A stretch of 64,000 nt of DNA from AC-32 sp963754265 (GTDB lineage Bacteria; Actinomycetota; Thermoleophilia; Gaiellales; Gaiellaceae), in the NCBI GenBank assembly GCA_963754265.1, contig CAVWFB010000011.1, positions 49,628 through 113,627 of the forward strand, in the 5' to 3' direction. Each line of letters starts with the position of its first letter. Positions within the stretch are counted from its first letter, which is position 1. Positions 25,246-33,696 of the stretch are shown here, in pieces. The notes beneath the pieces were generated by a model that was given only the letters and a program-made list of their open reading frames with translations, was not told the origin of the DNA and did not search any database. The position numbers and the translations under genes were made by a program.

Positions 25246-26325
25246 ATGCTCCTGATAGCAGGCGCCGGGATGGCGGGCCTGTGCGCGGCTGCGCGCGCCC
25301 GCGAGCTCGGTTCCTCTCCGGCAGTGTTCGAGAAGGGATCGCGCCCCGGAGGCTCGATGCTCCTCTCCAGCGGGGTCGTCTGGCGCTACCGCTCGTTCGA
25401 CGAGTTCCGCGCCCAATGCCCGGGCGGTGATCCGCGCCTCCAGGAGCTCGTCTACGAGCGGCTGGACGAGGGGCTCGACTGGCTCGAGGCCCTCGGTGCG
25501 CCCGTGGTCGAGCGGGAGACAGGCAACCCGCTCACGACCGGCGTCCGGTTCGACCCCGCCGGCCTGACCGAGGCGCTCGTCCGCGCCGCGGGCGACGTGC
25601 GTCTCGGCGAGCCCACGCCGGCCGACGGCGAGCCGCTCCTGCTCGCGACCGGCGGTTTCCAGGGGGATCCGGAGCTCGTGAGCCGGTTCGTCAAGCCCGC
25701 GGCCACGCTGCGGCTGCGGGCAAACCCGTGGAGCGCCGGCGACGGCCTGCGCGCGGGGCTCGAGCGCGGTGCCGGGCTCACCGGCGGCCTCGACGAGTTC
25801 TACGGCCGGAACATGGCCGACGTGGACTTCGCCGAGGCGGATTTCGTTCCACTGGCACAGGTCTACGGCCGCTTCTCCCGGATCCTCAACGAGCGCGGTG
25901 AGGAGTTCGTCGACCACAACGAGGTCTCCTGGTCCGAGATCGACCTGGTCCAGGCGACCGCCCACCAGCCGGGCGCGCGGGCGTGGTACCTGCTCGACGA
26001 GGAAGCGCTCGATGAGCGCGTCCGCGGGCGGTCGGTGCGAGAGCTCGTCGCTGAGGCGCCCACGCGCGCCGATCCCGCCGAGCTCCCCTTCAGGGCGCCG
26101 GACGAGGCCGTGGTCGCCGTTCGGGTGGCCGCCGCGATCACGCACACGATCGGCGGCCTCCGAGTCGACGAGGGAAGCCGTGTCCTGGACGAGGCCGGGT
26201 CGCCCATCGACGGGCTCTATGCGGCCGGAGCCGACGTGGGCGGAATCTCGACAGGCGGCTACGCCAGCGGCCTGGCTTCCGCGCTCGTGCTCGGCCGCGC
26301 CGCCGCCGAGAGCGCGGCTAGGTGA
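25246..26325 (+). CDS. FAD-dependent oxidoreductase (fumarate reductase/KstD-like flavoprotein)
   Basis: A 359-residue flavoprotein with the dinucleotide-binding start LLIAGAGMAGLCAAARARELG, then EKGSRPGGSMLLSSG, LLLATGGFQGD in the middle and the C-terminal GLYAAGADVGGISTGGYASGLASALVLGR. These are marks of the FAD_binding_2 family (fumarate reductase, 3-ketosteroid dehydrogenase and relatives). It is shorter than the usual 450-550 residues, so the capping domain is reduced. ATG follows directly on the VOC stop, suggesting joint action on one organic substrate. The actual reaction is unknown. Confidence 0.82.
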   Translation: MLLIAGAGMAGLCAAARARELGSSPAVFEKGSRPGGSMLLSSGVVWRYRSFDEFRAQCPGGDPRLQELVYERLDEGLDWLEALGAPVVERETGNPLTTGVRFDPAGLTEALVRAAGDVRLGEPTPADGEPLLLATGGFQGDPELVSRFVKPAATLRLRANPWSAGDGLRAGLERGAGLTGGLDEFYGRNMADVDFAEADFVPLAQVYGRFSRILNERGEEFVDHNEVSWSEIDLVQATAHQPGARAWYLLDEEALDERVRGRSVRELVAEAPTRADPAELPFRAPDEAVVAVRVAAAITHTIGGLRVDEGSRVLDEAGSPIDGLYAAGADVGGISTGGYASGLASALVLGRAAAESAAR

Positions 26326-26521
26326 GCGGCTGCAGGTAGGCGCAGCGCCGGGTGTCGCCCGGGAGCGGGGAGGGGGCGACCTTGGTCACGAAGAGCCGCT
26401 CGTCGTCTTCCTCGACCTGCTCCCCCACGGAGGGTGCCTCGCCCTCGCGCTCGCGCAGCTCGTAGCCCGTCGCCTTCCAGACGAAGCGCAGATGGGTCAT
26501 TTGGCGCTGCCCGTTCTCCAT
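26318..26521 (-). CDS. Small conserved-looking hypothetical protein, 67 residues
   Basis: A short soluble protein with strand-like RQMTHLRFVWKATGYELRERE and an acidic middle, ending in KVAPSPLPGDTRRCAYLQPL. Not a family I recognise. ATG 26521 is preceded by TAGCAT (26528-26533) with six bases between, and codon use is like its neighbours, which supports a real gene. Its 3' end overlaps the convergent flavoprotein by 8 bp. Confidence 0.55.
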   Translation of the reverse strand: MENGQRQMTHLRFVWKATGYELREREGEAPSVGEQVEEDDERLFVTKVAPSPLPGDTRRCAYLQPLT

Positions 26522-26576
26522 CTCTAGATGCTAACGGTCGCTCGAGGTGCGGTTGGCTCGACCGGTCAGTTCAGAC

Positions 26577-26603
26577 GGAAGCGCGGGCGAAGCCCGCCCT
26601 TCC
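26577..26603. terminator. GAA-loop hairpin after the histidine kinase gene
   Basis: GGAAGCGCGGGC (26577-26588), loop GAA, GCCCGCCCTTCC (26592-26603): a 12-bp stem with one mismatch. It lies 26 bp past the kinase stop on the minus strand. It has the same GAA triloop as the hairpin after pyk and no T-run. Confidence 0.45.
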
Positions 26604-26628
26604 TGAAAACGGCACCGCAAGCGGCGCC

Positions 26629-27822
26629 TCAGCCGTGCGCCACGTAGGGCGGGAGCACCACGCGGACGACGGTGCCGCCGTCGTCGCCCGCCTCGACGTC
26701 GAGGCGTCCGCTCAGCGTCCGCGCCCGCTCTTCCACCTCGTCGAAGCTCGCTCGCCGCCGCTCGCCCGCCCCATCGTCGGCGATGACCGTCTCGACGCTG
26801 CCGTCGGCGCGCTCGGCGACCCGGATCGAGACCCGCGTCGGCGGTCCACGCCGAAGCGCCTGGTTCACCGCGTCACGGATGATCTGGTAGAGGCCGACGC
26901 GCGCGTTCTCGGCCAGCGCGTCGGCGGCGTCCACGTCGAGGTCGACCTGGATCCTGTTCGCGAGGCCGACCTGCTCCGCGAAGGCCTCCATGGCCGGGGC
27001 GAAGCCCTGGTCGCGCAGGACGACGGGCTCGATGTTGAACGAGAGGTCGCGTAGGGAGCGAATCGTGTCCCGGTGGCGTTCGAGGGCCGACTGGGTCACG
27101 CGCGTGGCCTCTTCGAGGCGGTTCCCGCCGATCGATTCGATGGCAGCGTCAAGCATCAGGCTGATCCCGGCGAGGGATTGCACCGGCCCGTCGTGGAGGA
27201 ACAGCGCCAGACGTCTGCGCTCTTCCTGCTCGGCCGTGATCAGCTGGTCCGAGAGCCGCGCGCGTTCGGCCTCACGGACCTGCGCCTCGGCGAGCAGCCG
27301 CGTGTTCTCGACGGCCCTCGAGGCGAAGTCGGCCAGGAGCCGCGCCCGCGCGAGCTCCTCGCGGTCGAGCGGGTGCGACCGCACCAGCCGCAACGCCCCG
27401 ATCTCCTCCCCGCGGATCCGCAGCGGCAGCAGGACGGCGTTCTCTGCCGGCGCCGAGGGCACGGTCTGGCCCGGGGCGAGCAGCGACGCCTTGGCGCCGA
27501 AGAGCTCCTTCGCCTCGCGCCTGGTGCGCTCGAGCACCTGCTCCGGTTCGTGGGTTGCCGTGATCGAGCCCATCGACTCGATCAGCGCCTCGAGGAAGCT
27601 CGACTTGTCGACCAGCTCCTCCTCGACGACCTCGTGGCGCCGCCGCTCGGTCACGATCAGGTGAAAGGCGAAGCCGGCAGCGCCGATGATCGCGGCTCCA
27701 AGGCCCACGAACGCAAGCCAGCTCGAGCCCAGTGCCAACCCGACGACCGAGGCGACGGCGGCTGCCCCGACCGCCGCGACGATCAGCGCGGCCTTAGTCG
27801 ATGACCGCGTCACGAAGGGCAA
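26629..27822 (-). CDS. NarL-family sensor histidine kinase with GAF domain
   Basis: A 397-residue membrane kinase. It has two N-terminal helices (about residues 10-55), a short linker, a GAF-like domain (about 75-185), then the HisKA_3 dimerisation domain with the phospho-acceptor His in EERRRLALFLHDGPVQSLAG, and an HATPase_c domain (about 300-397; N-box QIIRDAVNQAL, G-box VIADDGAG). Typical of LiaS/NarX-like kinases. A TTG at 27822 overlaps the regulator gene by 29 bp; GTG 27813 is an alternative start. It is downstream of its cognate regulator in one operon. Confidence 0.88.
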   Translation of the reverse strand: MPFVTRSSTKAALIVAAVGAAAVASVVGLALGSSWLAFVGLGAAIIGAAGFAFHLIVTERRRHEVVEEELVDKSSFLEALIESMGSITATHEPEQVLERTRREAKELFGAKASLLAPGQTVPSAPAENAVLLPLRIRGEEIGALRLVRSHPLDREELARARLLADFASRAVENTRLLAEAQVREAERARLSDQLITAEQEERRRLALFLHDGPVQSLAGISLMLDAAIESIGGNRLEEATRVTQSALERHRDTIRSLRDLSFNIEPVVLRDQGFAPAMEAFAEQVGLANRIQVDLDVDAADALAENARVGLYQIIRDAVNQALRRGPPTRVSIRVAERADGSVETVIADDGAGERRRASFDEVEERARTLSGRLDVEAGDDGGTVVRVVLPPYVAHG

Positions 27823-28438
27823 TCGCGACGGCGTGCGTGCGCGTGTCGGCCTCGAGCTTCGTGAGGATGTGGCGCACGTGGCTCTTCACGGTCTCCTGGC
27901 TGATGAACAGGCGCGCGGCCACATCCGCATTGGACATGCCGTCCGCGAGCAGCTGGAGGATCTCGCGCTCGCGCGCCGTCAGCATGCCTTCGCGGTCGCC
28001 GGAGAGGAAGGCCGGCATCAGCGCAGGGTCGACGAAGCCCTCGCCTGCGACGACCTTGTCGATCGCCTTGAGCAGGGTCTGGTGCGGCGCCTCCTTGAGG
28101 ATGTAGCCCTTCGCGCCCGACTCGAGCCCGCGCCCGAGCAGGCTGCGCTCGCTGTACGCGGTGAAGATCAGCACCGCCGTCCCCGGCACTTTCTCCGTCA
28201 GGAGCTTGGTCGCCTCGAGCCCGTCCATGCCGGGCATGCGCACGTCCATGATCACGACGTCGGGCTTGCGCCGCTCCGCCAGCGCCACCGCCGTCGCACC
28301 GTCGGCCGCCTCGCCGACCACGCGGATGTGCGGTGCGCGCGAGAGCGAAAGTCTCAAGCCCTCGCGGACGACCTCGTGGTCGTCGACGATCAGGCACGTG
28401 ATCTCTCCATTGGTGCGCTCTGGCGCCTGCTCACTCAC
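27794..28438 (-). CDS. NarL/LuxR-family response regulator
   Basis: A 214-residue two-component regulator. The receiver (about residues 13-130) has LIVDDHEVVREGL, phospho-acceptor in VVIMDVRMPGMDGLEA and the switch Lys in YILKEAPH. The GerE/LuxR-type helix-turn-helix (about 148-214) has LTAREREILQLLADGMSNADVAARLFIS. GTG 28438 is preceded by TACAAT (28453-28448) with nine bases between and no ribosome site. The kinase gene overlaps its 3' end, so they form a pair. Target genes are unknown. Confidence 0.92.
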   Translation of the reverse strand: MSEQAPERTNGEITCLIVDDHEVVREGLRLSLSRAPHIRVVGEAADGATAVALAERRKPDVVIMDVRMPGMDGLEATKLLTEKVPGTAVLIFTAYSERSLLGRGLESGAKGYILKEAPHQTLLKAIDKVVAGEGFVDPALMPAFLSGDREGMLTAREREILQLLADGMSNADVAARLFISQETVKSHVRHILTKLEADTRTHAVAIALRDAVID

Positions 28439-28473
28439 GGCACGCGGATTGTATTCGGAGAGTCGGCGTACGC

Positions 28474-29370
28474 CTAAAGCGTCAGGGCGAGCTGCTCCGA
28501 CTCGGGGGCGGGCGCGAGCCGTCTGCGACGCCGGTCGCGGATCCCGTGCTTGCGCGTCAGCTCGGCCACCTGCGCCCGGAGCGGCTTCGTCTCCGCGGCG
28601 CCCAGGTAGGCGCGGCGGGCGTAGAGGCGTTCGTAGTGCGGAAGCTGCTCCGGGAAGTCCTCCGCCAGCGCCTCGAGGAAGTGCTCGCGGGTGCCCGGCC
28701 GCAGGAAGAGCACGTTGGCCCACACCCCGCAGGCGCCGGCTGCCCGTGCCTCGCGGACGACCTGCTCGATCAGCTCCGGCCGGTCGGAGATGCCGGGGAG
28801 GAGCGGCGCCATGCCGACGCTCGCCTTGACGCCCGCGTCGACGAGGGTCTTCAGGGCTCGTAGCCTTTGGCGCGGGTGGGCGGTCCCGGGCTCCGTCTTT
28901 CGCCAGACCTCGTCGTCCAGGGTCGGCACCGAGAACGTGACCGACACTTCCACGCGTCTGGCCGCGTCCGCGAGCACGTCGACGTCGCGGACGATCAGCG
29001 GCCCGCGGGTGATGATGCTGAACGGGGTGCCCGCCCGACCCAGGGCCTCGATGCAGCCGCGCGTGAGCCGGTAGCGGCCCTCGGCCGGCTGATAGGGGTC
29101 GGTGGCAGCTCCGATCGCCACTGGCTCGTTCCGCCACGAGGCCCGGGCGAGCTGGGCTCTAAGCACTTCGACCACGTTCGTCTTCACGCGGATCGAGCGG
29201 CCGTAGCGGTCGTCGTGGGGCCGGTCGGCGCGCAGCTCGAACGCACGGACGTAACAGAAGGTGCACTGGTGGACACAGCCCATGTACGGGTTGAGCGACC
29301 AGTCGAACGGCATGCCCTTGACGCGGTTGAGCGCCACCTTGCAGGGCTCCTCTCGGTACTCGATCCTCAC
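28474..29370 (-). CDS. Radical SAM protein, SplB/Rv2578c-like
   Basis: About 298 residues with the radical SAM cluster motif in YMGCVHQCTFCYVRAFE (CxxxCxxC), followed by the SAM-binding region IGAATDPYQPAEGRY and TRGPLIVRDVDVL. This is the family that contains spore photoproduct lyase-like proteins and mycobacterial Rv2578c. The substrate in non-sporulating bacteria is unknown. I prefer GTG 29370 because TATACT (29382-29377) lies six bases before it, a leaderless layout; GTG 29388 would start upstream of that box. Divergent from the cyclase gene. Confidence 0.85.
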   Translation of the reverse strand: MRIEYREEPCKVALNRVKGMPFDWSLNPYMGCVHQCTFCYVRAFELRADRPHDDRYGRSIRVKTNVVEVLRAQLARASWRNEPVAIGAATDPYQPAEGRYRLTRGCIEALGRAGTPFSIITRGPLIVRDVDVLADAARRVEVSVTFSVPTLDDEVWRKTEPGTAHPRQRLRALKTLVDAGVKASVGMAPLLPGISDRPELIEQVVREARAAGACGVWANVLFLRPGTREHFLEALAEDFPEQLPHYERLYARRAYLGAAETKPLRAQVAELTRKHGIRDRRRRRLAPAPESEQLALTL

Positions 29371-29422
29371 GCCCGAAGTATAGAACACACGTTCGCTTCG
29401 GCGCGGTGCGACACTGCCGCCG

Positions 29423-30622
29423 ATGCCGGAGCTGCCGACAGGAACGCTGACCTTCGTCTTCAGCGACGTCGAGGGTTCGACGAGGCTGCTTCGTCAGCTC
29501 CGCCACCAGTACGGCGCTGTCCTCGCCGAGCACCAGCGGCTCATGCGCGAGGCCTTCGCCGCCCACGGTGGGCACGAGGTCGATTCGCAGGGAGACTCGT
29601 TCTTCGCTTCGTTTCGCCGCCCTCGCGACGGGGTGCTCGCCGCGGTGGACGCCCAACGGTCGCTGCTGGAGCATCCGTGGCCGCCTGGCGCCGAGCTGCG
29701 CGTGCGGGTCGGTCTCCACACCGGCCCGGCCGAGGTCGCCGACGGGCGCTACGTCGGCCTCGCAGTCCACCGGGCCGCGCGACTGTGCGCCGTGGGACAC
29801 GGCGGGCAGATCCTGATCTCGCAAGCGACCGTCGCGCTTCTCGAGGACGACGCAGACGACCTCTCCGGCATCGAGCTTCGCGATCTGGGCGAGCACCGGC
29901 TGAAGGACTTCGACCGCCCCGTCCGGATCTACCAGCTCCTCGCGCCGGGCTTGCAATCCGACTCGCCGCCGTTGCGTACGGCCGGGCCAGAGCCGGAGCC
30001 CGCGTCGGTCCCGGCGATCCGCGCGTCGGATGCCGACCGGGAGCGGACGATGGCGGCCTTGCGAGAGCACACAGCCCTGGGTCGCCTGACGCTCGAGGAG
30101 TTCTCGGAAAGGGTCGAGAAGGCGACGACAGCCACCACCCTCGACGAGCTGGACCAGATCGGCCTGGATCTTCCTCCGTCGGTTCAGCCGGAGCGTCCGC
30201 GCCGGCGTCCCAAGCGCTTCACCGGCGTCTTCTTCAGCGACACCGAGCGCACGGGACGCTGGCGGCTGCCGAGGTTCAGCTTCGCGCTCGTGTTCGTGGG
30301 CAACGCCGACCTCGACCTCAGGCAGGCCGAGCTCGGGGACTCGGAGGTGTCGTTCACCGCCTTCATGCTCTTCGGGAACATCGATCTCTACGTGCCGGAA
30401 GGCGTTGAGGTGGACTTCGGCGGGGTGGCCGCGATCGGCCACCGCCGCGAGCACGGCCGGGACGTTCCCCCGCAGCCGGGCGCGCCGTTGCTGCGTGCCC
30501 GCATCTTCTCGCTGTTCGGCACCGCCGACCTCTGGCGTGTCCCGACGAGCTGGGCGAGCAAGACCTTCGGGGAGATCATGCGGGCGACGAAGCGCGGTGA
30601 GCACCGCGAGCTTCCTCCTTGA
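29423..30622 (+). CDS. Class III cyclase domain fused to DUF1707 and LiaF-like domains
   Basis: A 399-residue protein in three parts. Residues 1-175 are a class III nucleotide cyclase homology domain (TFVFSDVEGSTRLL, SQGDSFFASF, YVGLAVHRAARLC, GGQILIS). About 200-260 is a DUF1707 domain (RASDADRERTMAALREHTA and GRLTLEEFSERVEKA). About 285-380 is a LiaF/DUF2154-like beta domain (VFVGNADLDLRQAEL, FMLFGNIDLYVPEGVEV, FSLFGTADLWRVP). The cyclase half has a metal Asp, but the substrate-specifying Lys/Asp positions are not standard, so activity is uncertain. DUF1707 and LiaF parts are usually in envelope-stress proteins. Confidence 0.82.
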   Translation: MPELPTGTLTFVFSDVEGSTRLLRQLRHQYGAVLAEHQRLMREAFAAHGGHEVDSQGDSFFASFRRPRDGVLAAVDAQRSLLEHPWPPGAELRVRVGLHTGPAEVADGRYVGLAVHRAARLCAVGHGGQILISQATVALLEDDADDLSGIELRDLGEHRLKDFDRPVRIYQLLAPGLQSDSPPLRTAGPEPEPASVPAIRASDADRERTMAALREHTALGRLTLEEFSERVEKATTATTLDELDQIGLDLPPSVQPERPRRRPKRFTGVFFSDTERTGRWRLPRFSFALVFVGNADLDLRQAELGDSEVSFTAFMLFGNIDLYVPEGVEVDFGGVAAIGHRREHGRDVPPQPGAPLLRARIFSLFGTADLWRVPTSWASKTFGEIMRATKRGEHRELPP

Positions 30623-31554
30623 CGGGCCTGCCCGCCGGGATCCGGCGCCTCACCTTCCCCTTGCCGCTCGGGATCGGGCACGTCCACTGCTACCTGCTGC
30701 CGGGCTCGGACGGCTGGACGCTCGTCGACACGGGTCTCGGGTTGCCCGACGCCGAGTCGCGCTGGGGGCCGGTGCTCGAGGAGCTGGACGCGCCGGTGGC
30801 CCGGATCGTCGTCACGCACTTTCATCCGGACCACGCGGGCGGCGGCGCGGATGCGGAGGCACTCACCGGGGCGCGTGTCCACCAGGGCGCGCACGACTAT
30901 GACCAGTGCGAGGCGGTCTGGGGCAGCTCCGACTGGTCGGAACGGCTTGCGGAGTACCTGCAGGCGCACGGGCTCCCAGAGGCGCAGGCGAACGAGCTCC
31001 GACTCGAGTCGCGGCTCTTCGCGCCCTTCATCCGTTTCGCCCGCGACCCGGAGCGCCTGACCGAAGGGGACGAGGTCGACGGCTGGACGGTGCTCGAGCT
31101 GCCCGGCCACGCGGACGGGCACATCTGCCTCCTGCTGGACGGGATCCTCGTCGCGGGGGATCACCTGCTGACCAAGATCAGCCCGACCGTCGGCCTCTAT
31201 CCGGACTCCCGCCCGGACCCCCTCGGGGACTATCTGGCCTCGCTCGAGCGCACGATCGAGCTGGCGCCGACCGTTGCGCTCGCGGGCCACAACGACACGG
31301 TCGAGGACCCGGTCGCGCGCGCCCGCGAGCTCATCGAGCACCACCGGCGCCGCCTCGACGAGGCGGTCAGAGCGCTCGGGCCGGAGCCTTGCAGCGCCTT
31401 CGAGGTCTCGCTCGCGCTCTTCGGCGAAGGGCTCGACGCCAGCAACCGCCGCTTCGCGCTCGCCGAGACCCTTGCGCACCTCGAACGGCTTGTTCAGGAG
31501 GGGCGCGTTGCGCGCAGTGGCGACGACAGCGCTGTTTCCTATACTGCGGCGTAG
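30619..31554 (+). CDS. Metallo-beta-lactamase fold hydrolase
   Basis: A 311-residue hydrolase of the MBL superfamily. The dinuclear zinc motif THFHPDHAGG, the later His in LPGHADGHICLL, the bridging Asp in LVAGDHLLT and the last His in VALAGHNDTV are all present. The C-terminal helical part (about 235-311) is typical of glyoxalase-II-like and LACTB2-like members. TTG 30619 overlaps the upstream stop as TTGA. Substrate unknown (a thioester or phosphodiester is possible). Confidence 0.88.
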   Translation: MTGLPAGIRRLTFPLPLGIGHVHCYLLPGSDGWTLVDTGLGLPDAESRWGPVLEELDAPVARIVVTHFHPDHAGGGADAEALTGARVHQGAHDYDQCEAVWGSSDWSERLAEYLQAHGLPEAQANELRLESRLFAPFIRFARDPERLTEGDEVDGWTVLELPGHADGHICLLLDGILVAGDHLLTKISPTVGLYPDSRPDPLGDYLASLERTIELAPTVALAGHNDTVEDPVARARELIEHHRRRLDEAVRALGPEPCSAFEVSLALFGEGLDASNRRFALAETLAHLERLVQEGRVARSGDDSAVSYTAA

Positions 31555-31607
31555 ATCCAGTTGGACGACGAAAAACCGCCTAGTACACGCGCCCCGGAGA
31601 GCGGGGC

Positions 31608-32912
31608 GTGATCCTTTTTCTGGAGCTCCTCGGCGTCGCGGCGCTGATCTTGCTCAACGCCTACTTCGTGGCGGCCGAGTACGGGCTCGTAACGGCGCGC
31701 AGGACGCGGATCCAGGAGCTCGCCCAGAAAGGCGACCGCCGGGCCCGCGCGGTGCTTCGGATCGTGGCCGACCCGCCGCGGTTCATCGCGGCGATGCAGC
31801 TCGGCGTGACGGCGACGAGCCTGGCGATCGGTGCGCTCGGCGAACAGGTGCTCGCCCGGGTCTTCGACCCGATCTTCGCGTCGTTCCTCGCATTCGCGCT
31901 CGCCTTCTTGATCATCACGTTCCTGCACGTCGTCGTCGGCGAGCTGGTTCCGAAGGGAGTCGCTCTCGAGTACTCGGAGCGAACGGCTCTCGCCGTGTCC
32001 ACACCGGTGCGAGGGTTCTTCGTCGTCTTCAAACCGCTGATCTGGGTCCTGCAACGGTCCAGCGAGGCGATCCTGAAGGCGCTCGGGCTTCGGCCTCCGG
32101 GCGGCGAGGTCGACGTCTACTCGGAGGCCGAGCTGAAGATGCTGCTCTCGCGCTCGACCGAGGAGGGCGAACTCGAGCAGCAGGAGCAGGAGATGCTCTA
32201 CAAGGTCTTCGATTTCGCCGACAAGGAGGTCTCGGCCGTGATGGTGCCGAGGCCGGAGGTGGTCGCCCTTTCGATCGACCTCCCGCCCGAGGAGGCGCTG
32301 GCCGCGGTGATCGAGTCGCCCTACACGCGCTACCCGGTCTATCGCGAGACACTCGACAAGGTGGTCGGGATCCTGCACGTGCGCGACCTGTTCTCGGCGC
32401 TCGTCGACCGCGGGATCGCCGGCGTGCAGCTCGAGCAGCTCCTGCGACCTGCCTACATCGTCCCCGAGACGAAGGACCTGGCGGCGCTCCTGGCCGAGTT
32501 CCGCAAGGCGAACCAGCACATGGCGATCGTGGTGGACGAGTACGGCGACCTCGAGGGGATCGTCACGCTCGAGGACCTGCTGGAGGAGATCGTCGGCGAG
32601 ATCGAGGACGAGTTCGATCTGCCGAACGAGTCGATCGAGCAGCTCGACAACGGCTGTCTGCGGATCCACGGCACGTTTCCGATCGACGACTTCAACGAGC
32701 AGTTCCACCGCTCGCTGCCGATCGAGGACTACCACACGATCGGCGGTCTCGTCTTCGGCATGCTGGGCCGCGCTCCGGAGCCGGGCGACGAGGTCCACGC
32801 CGACGGCACCCGGTTCAAGGTGCTGGAGGTGGAGGGCTCGCGGATCGAGCGGCTCGAGGTCGAGCTGCTGCCGCAGGAGCCCGGCGAGCACCGGCTCGAA
32901 GAGGCCTCGTAG
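31608..32912 (+). CDS. CNNM/CorC-type membrane protein (DUF21, CBS pair, CorC/HlyC)
   Basis: A 434-residue membrane protein of the hemolysin-C-like or CNNM family, tied to magnesium or cobalt efflux. A DUF21 membrane domain (about residues 1-175, several helices, with LLNAYFVAAEYGLVTARRTR), then two CBS domains (VSAVMVPRPEVVAL; MAIVVDEYGDLEGIVTLEDLLEEIVGEIEDE), then a CorC/HlyC C-terminal domain (about 350-425). GTG 31608 ends a small hairpin (CGCCCC 31590-31595 / GGGGCG 31603-31608) with GGAG in the loop as ribosome site. It is not a hemolysin despite the old name. Confidence 0.9.
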   Translation: MILFLELLGVAALILLNAYFVAAEYGLVTARRTRIQELAQKGDRRARAVLRIVADPPRFIAAMQLGVTATSLAIGALGEQVLARVFDPIFASFLAFALAFLIITFLHVVVGELVPKGVALEYSERTALAVSTPVRGFFVVFKPLIWVLQRSSEAILKALGLRPPGGEVDVYSEAELKMLLSRSTEEGELEQQEQEMLYKVFDFADKEVSAVMVPRPEVVALSIDLPPEEALAAVIESPYTRYPVYRETLDKVVGILHVRDLFSALVDRGIAGVQLEQLLRPAYIVPETKDLAALLAEFRKANQHMAIVVDEYGDLEGIVTLEDLLEEIVGEIEDEFDLPNESIEQLDNGCLRIHGTFPIDDFNEQFHRSLPIEDYHTIGGLVFGMLGRAPEPGDEVHADGTRFKVLEVEGSRIERLEVELLPQEPGEHRLEEAS

Positions 32913-32959
32913 CCAGGTATCCTCGGCGAAGAAGGGGTCAACAACCTGTGAGGAGATCC

Positions 32960-33316
32960 ATGAAGCGCATCGTTTCCCTGCTCGCGGCCGTTGCCGTGGT
33001 CGCGGCCACGCTCTTTGTGGTCGTTCCGTTCGCTAGCGCGCGAACTGCCGCGACGACGATCAAGGTCACCGCCAAGGACTTCAAATTCGTGCTCTCGAAG
33101 AAGAGCGCGACGCACGGCAAGGTGACCTTCAAGGTCACCAACAAGGGCCACACACAGCACGACTTCAAGATCGCCGGAAAGAAGACGAAGCTGCTCGGCC
33201 CCGGCAAGAGCGCGACCCTCACGGTCACGCTCAAGAAGGGCAAGAAGTACACCTACATCTGCACCGTGCCCGGCCATGCCCAGCTCGGCATGAAGGGCAG
33301 CTTCAAGGCGACCTAG
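32960..33316 (+). CDS. Secreted cupredoxin (plastocyanin/azurin-like)
   Basis: A 118-residue exported blue-copper-type protein. Signal peptide (residues 1-27, ending FASA-RTA), then a single cupredoxin domain with the type 1 copper ligands: His in TQHDF, then Cys, His and Met in YICTVPGHAQLGMKG. The mature protein is rich in Lys. It probably carries electrons or binds copper outside the membrane. ATG 32960 has a good ribosome site (GAGGAG, 32949-32954), and TATCCT (32918-32923) is a likely -10. The gene is convergent with the mec operon, overlapping by 4 bp. Confidence 0.88.
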   Translation: MKRIVSLLAAVAVVAATLFVVVPFASARTAATTIKVTAKDFKFVLSKKSATHGKVTFKVTNKGHTQHDFKIAGKKTKLLGPGKSATLTVTLKKGKKYTYICTVPGHAQLGMKGSFKAT

Positions 33317-33696
33317 GTTCGAAGGGGCTCGAGGGCGAGAGGCGAAACCTCGCCGCCGGCGATCCGCCAGGCGGCGAGCTCGCCCGTCCCGAGCGACAGG
33401 ATCAGGTAGGGGCGACCCTCCCAGAGTCCGATGTTCTCGACGTCCGTGCGCGAGGGGCGCGGCGGCGAGGAGACGTGGGAGTGGAAGACGGCGAGCTCAT
33501 ACCCCTCGTCCTCCAGGAACCAGTTCTCGGGCTCCGTCTCCAGCTCGAAGCGATACGGGCTGGCGGCGGCGTTCTCGGCCGCGATGTAGCGCTCGGCCAC
33601 GCCGTCTCGGAGCGCCACGAGCCCGCAGGCCTCGTTCGGCTCCTCGGCCCGCGCGTGCTGCTCCAGCGCCGCCCGGATCTCCGCCCCGATCACCAC
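33313..33696 (-). CDS. mec: JAMM-type metallopeptidase, Mec-like (CysO-cysteine hydrolase)
   Basis: A 127-residue Mov34/JAB1 metallopeptidase. The zinc site is complete: Glu in PNEACGL, and FHSHVSSPPRPSRTD with the HxH, Ser and Asp ligands. In Mycobacterium tuberculosis, Mec releases cysteine from the C-terminus of CysO after CysM has attached it, and here it is last in an operon with cysM, a cysO-like gene and an activating enzyme, which strongly supports that role. GTG 33696 overlaps the cysM end; a second GTG at 33693 overlaps the stop as GTGA. Confidence 0.9.
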   Translation of the reverse strand: MVIGAEIRAALEQHARAEEPNEACGLVALRDGVAERYIAAENAAASPYRFELETEPENWFLEDEGYELAVFHSHVSSPPRPSRTDVENIGLWEGRPYLILSLGTGELAAWRIAGGEVSPLALEPLRT

